A stretch of 64,000 bases of DNA. It comes from Drosophila miranda. Taxonomy: Eukaryota > Arthropoda > Insecta > Diptera > Drosophilidae. The stretch covers positions 11,824,001 to 11,888,000 of the forward strand of contig NC_046676.1 of the NCBI RefSeq assembly GCF_003369915.1. Reading direction: 5' to 3'. Under the pieces are notes generated by a model, which was given only the letters and a program-made list of their open reading frames with translations, was not told where the DNA came from and did not search any database. The first letter of the stretch is position 1, and every line of letters begins with the position of its first letter. The translations under genes and the position numbers were made by a program. This document shows positions 13,816 to 25,600 of this stretch, in pieces.

Positions 13816-14070
13816 TTTGCAAATGAGTTCAATACACTTGGCATAAACATAAACATTACTGGGAAATCCACTCTGTCCGTGGGATATTTCCCTCTGTCCA
13901 ATGCGCAAACTCCGACTAATAGTGCTCTCCCGCTCACAGGTGTCTGAAGCAACAGCCGAAAGGAAGCGGAAACGAAGCCCGAAGCCAGTTCGTGGACGAA
14001 CCGAATGCCATCGTCATCGTCGTCCTCCGTGTGGGTGTTTATTTAACACAGTTCCTCGTGCGCCGCCCGT

Positions 14071-14076
14071 TCAGTT
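14071..14076 (+). promoter_or_regulatory. Candidate initiator of the proximal semaphorin promoter
   Basis: TCAGTT followed by CGTG matches the Drosophila initiator. It lies about 300 bp upstream of the semaphorin ATG at 14377, in a CG-rich leader. The alternative is that this leader is a second exon entered at the polypyrimidine-AG acceptor ending at 13939. The sequence alone does not decide. Confidence 0.3.
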
Positions 14077-14376
14077 CGTGTCCGAAGTCCGTGCCGTACG
14101 CGCTCGCCTCCGACGACCGCCCCAACGCAATCCGGCGAAAGCAGAGATACATTGACAGAGACGTAAACGTAACCGTAGATAGTCAGGTGTGAAATGTGAA
14201 GATCGGTGGACCCGTAACCAAATGTCGCTCAACGTTAACCGTGCTCAAGCTTCGCACTCACACGTCTCCCAAATAGTAGACCAATAGTGCACTTCGTACA
14301 GTAATCCGCAACAAGCTCGAGCAACCCCCTCTTCAACAGAGAACTCTATAGTGCATCCAGAAGCAAGGAAGACAAT

Positions 14377-17300
14377 ATGTGCTCCATGGGGAACCTGCGC
14401 CCCCAAGGCGCAGACACTGGCCGCAATCGCCGCCGCCTGCACAGCAGCACCCACAGCCCCCTCAATCGCCTTAGCCGCCTCAGTGCTCTGCTCCTCGTCC
14501 TGGGCGCGCAAATAATTTATGTTGAATATGCTCGGGCGGATTATGAGAACACTTGGAATTTATATTACGAGCCGCCCTGTTGTTCGGGAACAGCTGCCGG
14601 CCATCATCTGCGCCACCACAAAGGTAAGTCGAAAGGGAAGCGTAGCATTGGCTCCTCCGCAGAACCGGAGGAGTCCTTTGCATATTTCATGTCGCAATTT
14701 AAGTTGAGGTAAGTGAGTGAGGGACTTGGCTAATTTGCGGCAAGATTAGGTCTGGCATAATCAGTCCCTAAAATTTAGTTTTCCATCTAATGGAAGGCAC
14801 ATCTCATTATCCCAGAATTGAATTCTAGGCCAACCTATTTGATACTTCCTCGAACATCTTTCGTGACGAGAGTAGTCATAGAGTCCTGTTAAAGAAATAC
14901 AAATATGCAGCAGAATTTAAGAACTCTTCAATCTTTGCCAGTGGAGCCTCCGTCTGGGTCTGTGTGGAGCTTTCAGTGTTGTACAAATAAAATGGCTTAA
15001 ACGTTTCTCTTTCTGCACTTTGTTCAGACATTCACATTCTTGGCCAGCTAAGCCCCAGCATACAAAACTATTCACAACAATAGGCTTGGGCTTCGGGTTG
15101 GGCTTGGGGCTGGTTTCGGGTGGCGTTCCATTCGAATCGAACTTTGGGAAATAAGTCAACAGCTTACATAGCCGCGAATGCCAAGAACTTTCTTCTATGT
15201 GTAAGTGTGTGTGTTTCCCTTTTCCCTTTTCCCGTTTTTCTCCTTTTGTGGCCCAAAAAGGAATAATTTTCACTTTAAGCGGATTTGCTGTTGCCGCCCA
15301 CGTCTGATGGCCTGATGGTGTGATGGTGTGCTGCTGATTCGGGCTCTGATTCTGCTGCTGCTTTTCCTTGATTTGCCATTTCGGTCCACTTCCGTCGGCG
15401 ACGTCTGTTATCCTTTTCATCGTGTCTCGGGGTCCAGGCCATTTGGCAACCGGGACTCGTACTGTTCGCCCACTGCCACTGCCACTGCCACTGCCACAGC
15501 CTTTGTTTTGCCATTGTTTTATTTCATCGGCAAGACATTTCTCTTCCGTGTGTGTCCAGGAGAAGGGCAGGGAAGGATGCAGCACAACTTATAGACTCAT
15601 TCGCGCGCAGCAGCCTGTGCTTCCTTCCACTTTACTTTTCCGGGAGTGCTCTACGTTCCGTTTCTCTACGCTTCTGTTCAATTCAGTACAGCTCTTTTCT
15701 CTTCTTTTCTGTTCGGTTCTGTTCGGTTCGGAGTGAAATTAAAAACTTTTGCCTTTCAGTGCAGCCGTTGTTTTGTTGTTTGTTCAATTGCAGGACCTCT
15801 CCACCCTACTCCCTTCCATTCTCCCACAGAACCCCATCTTGACCGTCACTTCCGCCACTTAAGATGTGCTTTATTTTCTCTTTCTGCTTTTTTTCAACTA
15901 TTAGTGTTTAATTAGTTTTCAAGTGGAGTTTTTATGGACCCAAAGCCGGGCTTAGCCCCGTCTGAGATTTGCTGTCCACACTACTGTTGACTATCAGCTT
16001 TTCCGCTTTTCCTTATTCACTCTGTAGCTATATATAGCTACATATATATAATTAAAACCCATTTCGCATATCGGATAAACGTGTATAATCTACCGCACAC
16101 AGAGTAATCCGCTTTGCTCTCCAAGGATCTTTGCTGCCAAATGAAGTTATAATGCAAAAGTTTTTAATATTCACGAGGTATTATGACAGACCAGGCCCTC
16201 GCCCTCGCCTCGCGCCCCCGCCCCGCCATTATGTGTGAAAATGATCCTTTGTTAAGCATTTTTATTTACATAAACAATTTTGGTTGCGTTAAAGATTTCC
16301 CTTTTTACAATTACCGAAATCTTTCCGTGGAAAGGGGGATTTTTCCGGCCACAGAAATGCAAACAGAAACGGAACAGGAAAACTTTGGGAGGGAAATGCG
16401 TGGGATGGAAAAAGAAAGCGGCAAAGATTTTTTCAACTTCATAAAAGGTTGCGAGACGGGAAATAAGCAACAAAAAATCGCCCCCCAAAGTAGGGAAAAC
16501 CAGAGAGAGGGAAAGAAAGAAAGCATATCAGATGTTTGCGTTGTTAATTAAAGAAAAACAAGCAAAAGTTTAATGGCGAATATTAGCGGAGGGCTGTCTG
16601 CAGTGGACGACCCACACCTTGGCCGTAGCCTTAACGTGGCCAAAAGCTGCGGCCATTGCGTAAATAGAAGCAGCTACAAAATACAAAAAAAAAAAACCAC
16701 CTCGGAAAAGGGGTGCAAAAATACACAAAAAACTTGGCTACACTTTGGCTCCCTCCTTATTTCCCCAAAGCACGCAAAGCCCCCTCACCAGCCCAAAAAA
16801 AAACGGTGGAAAAAGGAAAACAAGGCAAGGAAAATGAAAACTGTTCATTGCTCTCGTAAACTTAAAGAATTTCGGGCATTTAGCGCTGCTGGCAGCCAGC
16901 AAAAGCTGTTGTTTTTCCCCAGTTTCTTTTTGGGCTACAAAACGGGAAAACTTTCGGCCAGGTTCGGGGGTTTCTGGCCAGGTATGCCGGCTAAATTAGC
17001 CCTGGCCCTGCTCCGCAATTAAGCAGCAATTTTCAGCTGTAAGCGGCTAAAAGGAAAGGGCAGGCCGACGGGAGCTCTTCATACGTAAGTCCATCAGCAC
17101 ATTTACACACAGTTCCCAAAAGGCCCCTGTGGATGCTCAGAGGCTCACACAATCGATATGTGGCTGGTGGTGCGTATACGCAATGTAAGGATATGCCAGA
17201 AAGTTAAGAAAAATCAATATCTTCCACATATTTACCTGCTGCTAAGAATAGCAGTACTGCCTCGCCTGTTCCTCTGGGATATTTGGGATTTTGCTGAAGG

Positions 17301-19610
17301 GCATCTTCATCTGCTGTAACCAAATCCGAATCCAAGTAGAAATTGGACTTGCGACGTAATTTACAATCGGATTGACCTGATTTCCTGGCCGCTGGTGCAA
17401 GTGGCTTTTGGCTTTGGCCAACAGATTCATTAGCCAACTGCAAGTGCCATAATTCAAGTTATTTCGGAAGTACAAATGCTTGTGTCGCTTATACGAAAGA
17501 GAGGCAGAGGGAGAGCGTGTGTGTAATATATCTTAATGCAGAGACAAAGGCAGATATGTGGCACACATGTTGTTGGTGCACCGCAGCCTCTAAAATACAC
17601 ACACCCAGAGATACCGAGATACAGAGATACAGAAACACACGAGCTGCTGGCGGGGAGTCTGAGAGCGTTTGTGTGTATGGCTAGGAAACCTTTAAGCAAA
17701 GAGCTTCCTCATCAAGGACACAAGAGGAAGACGCACGGAGGAGCCCTAGCCTCTTCGGGGGTGCCATCACATTTGTGGGGCTCAAGTTAATGACGACAAA
17801 TTAATTAAACCAGAAATGTCTGCACCACTAAATTTGATTATAAAACTTTACGTTTTTCATTCCAATTTTCATCTCCAGCTCCGTCTGGATGTGTGTGTGC
17901 GGTTTGTGCCATAAATTTGCCGACATAATGATGCTAAATATACATTTTCTTATACAAGCGAAAAACATTAACCCCCCCAATGAAATAACAGGCATTAAAA
18001 CTTTGGTCTTTTAAGTTTTCTTGGGATGAAAATAAGAATGGAATTGGGAATGAAAACTTGTTTATAGTTTTGGCTTAACAACTTACTGCGAAAGCCTATT
18101 AAAATTAATTTCATTTTATGTTAATGTCGAGTTTATTCAATTTATTTAAAACACATGTCGCTTGATTTAATTAACTTTACACGACCGCTGCGGCCGCTGT
18201 TGCTGTTGCAGGATGCTGCCGTTGCGGCATGCATGTTGCCGCTGACGCTGACACATGGTTGCCGTCGGCTTGGGGCAGCTCCAACAGACCCGCGGCGCAT
18301 CAACACCAGCAACTGACGACACACACACGCGCACACGGTGGTTATTGTTGTCAAGCGTCGGCTTTTAATTAAACACTTTACACGATTATGCCATTGTTTA
18401 AAGTTTAAATGGAAAATAAAAATCCCAAAATGGTGGAAAAGTCTCAGAGGAGGTGAGAGGCAATATTGGTGAGAAAATCGGCAGGCGAGAAAACCACAAC
18501 CGGAAGAGAAGAAGTCAGAATGAGAATCACAGCTAGATTCAGAAATAAAACCCAACAGTCAGAGCAAATATTTGTCACAGTCTCCAGAGCCACAGACATA
18601 GATTACTCTTTAATTATCTACGGCCATCAAAGACATTTCTGTGCAGAGCAAGGACCTGAAGAGCTAACTAAAATTCCAGCAAACCATCGAAATGAATTTA
18701 GAAATCATTAAGAGCCGACATAAATTGCAAATCTTCGGGTTACGGTATTTGCACTTACAGATGTGCCAGATACGAGCGCCTGTCCATGAAGAATGCCTCA
18801 GTGAATGAATATTCGAATGTCTGCACACAGACACCTTTCAGTGCACTTATTTACACTCGATTTCAATTATCTGTTCATATTTAGACACACCAACCACAAA
18901 AACAATGGTCGAGAAACAGAAATATGTTCGGGAGGAGGCACGGAAGGGGTGGGTGTCGGACACAAATATTCCAAGTGAAATATATTAAAGTTATGGCCGA
19001 AACCCCTGACTCTGCCCCTGGACCTGCATGAAGGGGTGGTTTGCCCAAGGGTAGATGTGCCAAGCCTCCCGGAAGGCCACATTCATACGAGACCGATTTT
19101 TAGAGTGGACACCAAACTATTTTGACCGTTGGCATAAGGCACAAAAAGTTGGCCGAAAATCGGTGGTACTATGGGGGTGCTTCCGTGGGGGGGTTGGTGC
19201 TGGGGTTCCACAGCATATTGCAAAAGTTAAATTGGTTTATTGTCCATTTTTATGGCACAGAAAAACTTTGTGGCATGCGAAATAATTGCATTAAGTGCAG
19301 TCCGGGTCACGTCATCCTCCCCCGCCCCATGGAGCGTACTCTTTCTGCATTGGAATGGTCTGATTGGGCTGGATGTTGACCAATTTAAGGGCAGGGGCTC
19401 TTTTGCATGATTTCTTGGCAGCGGTGGGACCCGCGGGGTGGTGCAATATTAACACATCATTTAATCGACGCACAATGAAGAGCGATAACAAAGCAATCAG
19501 AATGGGGAAAAAAAGAGTGGAAAACCCATTTCTAATTAATGCTCGGACGACGCAGGGGGCTGTCTGTGTGCCCCACAAAGAAACGCCTAACCAAGAGGGA
19601 GACAGAGAGA

Positions 19611-19648
<38 letters not shown>

Positions 19649-22600
19649 GAAAAGAATCGATTGACCTGTTTCCTGTGCGATACCGTCAGATACTCCCAAG
19701 TCGTCGGCGGAGCTGGATTCGGAGTCAGCACGCTCAAAGGCAGTATTTAAGAGGTATTGTCCTCCGGCCGTGTGTCGGTGTGCAGTCATTTATAATAAAT
19801 AATAAACATGAAACAAAAGGCTCACACACCCACAGACAAAGGCCGAGAGACAAAGAAAGTTATGGCCAAACAACTTCTTCATATGGATATTCGATATTTA
19901 TTACGCATACGCACACGCCGCGTGTGCCGAACCACAGTCACGCATTTCGAAATCAATGCGAGAAAATATTCACTTCATTTATGTGTGGGCGAGTGGTATA
20001 TAGATATGGTATGCTATGGGACAGACAAGGACGGAAGGGGTAGGAAGAAAAGGTGAGGGGGAAGGGAGAAAGACGGAGGGAGTATTTATGATAAACAAGT
20101 ACTTTTCACTTTTCTTTTGGTCTCAGCTCTCAATGTAAATGAGAGCAGCTGGCATATATGGTACATATGTACAGTGCGTTTCACAACTGAAGAGCAATGG
20201 TATCATTTTCTTAAAAGGATAATTAATGAATGATTCAAAATTATCGTAGGTAAAATTAAAGCGATATTAAACCAAGAAATATCTCAATTTGATATCTGAT
20301 ATAAATTCCACAGCCGATAGCAATTCCAAACCATTCAATATGATAATTCAATGAAATGCACTGCAGACAGCATGTCATAATCATTCTCCTCTAAAAGGAC
20401 TGCACACAGCACTGATTCGTTTTATTAATTTTCGTTTGATACCGATTCCATTGGATTGCCTAAATTACCGACCTCATTCGATAAGCGATTCAATTAAAAA
20501 CCGATGTTCGACTAACAGTTTCGACAGTTTCAAATGTCATTGTTTTTTAGCGCCAATTAGAATCCATCGAATGGTGGCCTCATTTGAAAGCGTTTTAATG
20601 TCATGACAGGTACTGCACACACACACACACACACTCACGCACTCGTATATGTAATCATATGAAGCCATTTTCATGAAAAATGAACTTTCCCTTTGCGGTG
20701 GGTGGGTGAGGTGTGCGACGGTGCCTCGACACAAAATGTGGCCTAATAGCGAAATATAAATCTCAACTCGAAGCCGAAACATTTCGCATTTTGTGTGTAT
20801 TTCAATTGTTACGCAAAAATTATGCGTAGAGCATAAAACCGCACATGGATCGCAGATGGTTTTGCCATGTGTGGTACGCAGAGGGGTAGCGGCGGCGAGG
20901 CACATTAAATTGCAATAGCGCACAAAAGTATGCAATAAAATTTTGCTAATGCGCACAACAACCAGACTGTCTGTGGCTCCACGGCCGTTCGTGTGTGTGT
21001 GTGTGTCTGTAAAGGCGTGTGTGCTTGTGGGAGTGTATTTGTGTTGGCTTGCAAATATTAGTCATGCCAGAACACACACCCACACACAAACACTCTCTCA
21101 TTCGCATTTCCATTTCGAATTGCACATAAAACCGCCAATTTAAAAATGAAAACTGCCGGCCAGGCTGTCATGTGATGTGCAGGCAGGCTGGCAAGCGGCA
21201 GGGAGGCAGGGAGGGGATTGTGTGCAGACTGAGGGTGCTATGTGGGGGGATAGAGGTGGTGGCAGAGGCATGACAGTCTGGCGCATAATTCTCCTTTCCG
21301 TCCGTTGTTGTTTGCTGTTATTGTAACCGCTCAATTTCTGTGCCGCTTTTCGAGCACATGGCGCGCACCTTTTGCCGAGCTAAAAGTGAAATTTAGCCGC
21401 TACAATTGCCGTGCAATTTTTGGGCCAAATTTTCTTTCGCTTCGCTTCGGCGCGCGGTACGGGTGTGGGTGCAATTTGCCACACTTTCGAATTAGAGGGG
21501 GGAACTTTTAAATTGTTCTACCCATGAATAAGTGCTGAGGTGTGGCACAACCCCTCAGGGGGATGACGGGGATGAGGTGAATGCCTCGGCTCGATTGTCT
21601 TCTGTGTCTCGGCCCGTCGCCATCTGTCTACGGTCAACTGCAACCTTGCCCTGCCCGGCACCATTCCTCACCACACCACACCGCTCTCCCCCTCTCCAAC
21701 CGCTGGCTAGAGAGTCTCTAATTTATGCACCCTTCTCGCAGAGCCCGGCTGAAACCTGCTGCGTTGCATGTGGTCCCCGGAGTTCCCTTTATACTTTTCT
21801 TCGTTATTTTTTTAGTGCTACATGAGTTTTATTTCTGCTGTGCGGCTGGGAAGCTTTTATTTTTTCTGGTCTTCCCGATTGAGGTGAAACGGAAATGAGC
21901 TGCCGGAAATGCCTGAGCTCCACACACACATACACAAATAGAGAAAGAGAGAGAGAGAGCGACACGGATCCACGGCATAGTTGCGGATTAAGGTAGCAAG
22001 GTGCTCTGTCCTGCAATTTGAAACAATTTAGGCCACGCGTCGTCAAAGCTACACGCATTTCAACCCCAAAGCAGCGAAGGGGGGGGCCAAGATGAAGAAA
22101 GCTGATGGAAGCTGTGAGACTTAAAGCCTGCCCTTAAAGCCGTTCTGTGTCCAACTCTTGGGCGCCTGGAGCTATGTGTGTCGCACGCACTCGGGGCATC
22201 GCTGACGTGGCAGCGTGTCTGGTCGAGGTGCCAAGTTATGCGCATATGGAACGCCAAAAAAGCCCAAAGCCGCCTGCCCAACGTGTGCGTGTCGCAAAGC
22301 GTTAGCATACTTTTCCAGGTGTAGGAAACCTGCCTACAACTCCAACTTCAGCTCTCACTCAGCCTTGGTCTTGCGTTTGGCTCGCTTTCGTTCGGTTTGG
22401 CTGTTAAGAAAAGTTAAAGTTGCCTTTTGTCACGAAATAGATACGATACTACTACTTCAGTCGACCCTAGGGCGTGTTTCCCGCGAAGAGGAAGCAAACG
22501 TGTTGAAAATTAGGAAAATATCAGGCAGTAGACACACGAGCCCAAACCACAGGCCGCTGCCAATCAACGTCGAGGCCAGTTGCTGTGCCGCTGCCACAGA

Positions 22601-25600
22601 ATGCTGCTGACAGGGCAAAGAAAAGACGAGAAAGAGAGAGAGAACATGGCAGAATGTTGACACAAAAGGTGTATCCTTAAAATAAGCATATTATTATGTG
22701 CTTTGTGTTATGAAAGCGACAAAAACGCCAAAAGAATACGCACAGAGGGGGAGTCTTTGGGCAGGGAGAGAATGCCCCAGATCTAATGAGTAAATGAAGA
22801 AGCAAACGGAAGAGGACACCTTCCAGGGGACAGAGGACAGAGCAGAGCAGAGCAGGGCAGGGCAAGGCAGGGCAAACAAGTCAAATGATTTATGTTTATA
22901 TATCCAGAGCTAAGGACACGACACCCAAACGCAAAAGAAAGGACATAAAAACTTAAATAATATCAGGGATAAGAGAGGGCTAAGAGCCAGAACACCTTGC
23001 GTGCCTCATGGCCTCTTGTTTGTCTTTTATGATGATTATTTTTCAGTATTTTTACGATTTATATGACGGCAGTCTGCGGACACGAACGGAGGGAGCTCTG
23101 TGCCACTGTGGCTCTGTGGCACAGCGCACAGAATGCAATTATAGTGCACGCACGGACACCGAACACAATAAAATGATCATAAAGAGGAATCAACCTCTAT
23201 ATATTAAAGCAAGTCAACTGTGTCGACTGTCAGATGCAGACAGAGCAGGGCACAGGGCGACTGAGCGGCAGAGCGACTCTCTGTCTTCCTAATTAGATGA
23301 GAGTTCTTCTACTAGCTGCACTCCGGCGCCCTCGTGCCTGGGTCCCCCTTGTTCTCTCTGGTTATGTGGGTAATTAAACTTACAACTTAGTGGCGCTATT
23401 GTACCCCCCACTCAGTATTTGTATTTGTGTTGCCAGCCTTTTGTGTAAGACCCTCTTCAAGGGGCACTCTGGCACCCCAAAGCCACCTGCCATCCTCTTC
23501 ACTCCTTTGAAACGACGTGGAGTATCCTTGCCATCATTATGCCAAACGGGTTTCACGCAAACTTTCGGCGCAAGGTGCCCTGGATTTATGGCGGTTACCC
23601 ACTGCTACATTTCCCTGCCCCACCTGCCCCCAAAACTTGCGGTCCTGTAGAACATAATTCTTGCCGCATAATTGCAGCATTAACAGGGTTAATGGCGCCA
23701 CTGTCTTGGCATGTTTTTATGAAAATGTTGCCTGTTATGATGAGCAAATGTGTTATAAACAATAACATGAAGTACTCCACGGCCAGGGGGCGGTACAGCT
23801 GGATACAGGATACATGAGGCAGGCTATAAGGTTGCTGCAACTGCAGTTGCAGCATAAAGTCTGACTTCGTGACGGCTAAAGTTTCATTGCAATGGTAGTC
23901 GTTCAACTAATTAAAAACTTTCACGTGTATTATAAACGATGCGAATATACGTACTGCACGAAGCCAAATATTGGGATGTACAGTGCGTTTAACAACTGTC
24001 AGGCGATGGCTGAAGTGTATTGATGCATTTAGTTCAGGCAGTAGGAGAGCCAGCAGCCACTTTTATATATGATAATTAGGTAAAAAACCCAGGGAACTCT
24101 TTTTTTAGGTTCAAACTTGTATCCGTCTCCATATTCACGAAACGCACTGCACATCTCTATTAAATGTTTCAGAAACCAAAAAAAATAAAGGAAAGAATCT
24201 AGTACCGTTCAGTTTTTCCACATAATTAACATTCAGACAGGCACACACACGGATACGGGCACGTATCCGAGGGGGAGGTCGCACCCGTGTTCGTACCTTT
24301 GCCCTCGCCAACACACTCCACCCTTCATCCAGGGGTTAGGCAAACATTGTTGCAGTTATTAAACTAAGATGGGAAGTAGTTCGCTCAGGTCCTGCACCAC
24401 CACCCAACAGCCACCCCGATGGGTGGCGTATTCAGGGCACACTCTGGGGGCCAGCAAAGGAGTCTCAATATGGACACATAATGGCCAATAAAATGCATGC
24501 AATTTCCTAGACTGGCACAACTTTTGACGCTGCATTAACATTTAAATGAGTTTATCTGTGAGTGCGGATCAGGAGAGTGGCTTTTGTGCGGGAAGGGGGT
24601 GGGGCGAAGAATACTAATATTTATGTTATGTCCCGCAAGGGCACTAAAAAGCCATCTGGCCATGGCCCCTGGCTCTCGTCGTGCGGCAGGAACAAAGAGA
24701 CAACCCCAATGATTCAGACTGATTTATGTGTTTTTGAACTTTCTCGGGTTTTTTCTCGCGTAATTTAATTAATGACACAGGCACGCACCGAAAAGGTGAA
24801 GGGGTGGCAGCGGCAGAAAGTCCTCAGAGGCGGGGCCTGGGGTAAGTCAGAACACTCACTTCATATCACTTTGGCGGCATACTACCTGGGCCGAAGATTA
24901 ATTAGCAGTTGCAACGCACTCGAGGCGCTGGGGGAAACACGACTTGTTTAGGAGCTGAAAACAAATTGCGGCCAATTGCGCAGTCAGAAAAGGTAAGTCG
25001 GGGCAGGTCGGCGGTAGGAAAAGGCGGCAAAATGTGGCAAGGGGGAGTGGCATTGGGGAAATCAAGGTAAAGTGCCGCAACTTTGCTTGTTCACCCCTCC
25101 ATACTGCTCCACTGCTGCTCCGTCCGGTTAAGGCACTGTTCAAATGTATGCTATGCATACGTGGCCCCAGCTCCAATGTCAGGTGAGCCCAAGGGAAAAC
25201 ACGAATAGCAGGGAAAGCAGGGAAAGTGCTCCAAGGGATATAAAGCTGCATTTGAAGCTGAAAGCACAGTGCTGGCCAGAGTCAGGGCCAGAGCTAGAGA
25301 TAGTGTGCTCTTACCCCCCATGGCTCCGTGACACATAGCCCCGGGGATAAGCTGGAACGTAAAATGTAGTAGTGCGCTCTTAAAAATTCAAATCATCTAA
25401 AAAATATGCAAAAGATTTTCGCAGTGCCACCGCTGCACATTCGCACAGATACAAGAACATGGGAAAATCCACCCTCGACTCACGTTTAGCTTTCATAAAT
25501 TCTCGCCATAAATATTTATGCTTGCGCTTCGAAATATGTAAAATTGGTAATTGGAAAATTGTTATCATGCGGTGGTGAACCCACTCTAACCCACAGGCAC

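Larger units (their letters stand above)
1..13939. other. Gene-free, microsatellite-rich upstream region
   Basis: I find no coding region I can support here. The open frames present are short, or are translations of skewed low-complexity DNA: pyrimidine-rich 5.1-5.8 kb gives Cys/Ser/Leu-rich frames, and CA/GT runs give Thr/His or Cys/Val runs. The stretch holds many simple repeats (listed separately), A+T-rich blocks such as 880-1300 and 2870-3020, and one promoter-like segment at about 1.65 kb. Its position directly 5' of a developmentally regulated semaphorin gene suggests it carries that gene's enhancers and possibly an upstream noncoding exon. That is inference from position, not from recognised binding-site clusters. 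Confidence 0.6.

Noticed and set aside
13901..14155. Open frame of 84 codons in the presumed semaphorin leader
   Set aside because: Arg/Pro-rich translation of CG-rich leader. No family resemblance; at most an upstream ORF.
14917..15585. Minus-strand open frame of 222 codons in semaphorin intron 1
   Set aside because: Gly-Ser and Lys-Pro repeats come from simple DNA repeats (CACTGC and GGGCTT). No domain, splice or promoter support.
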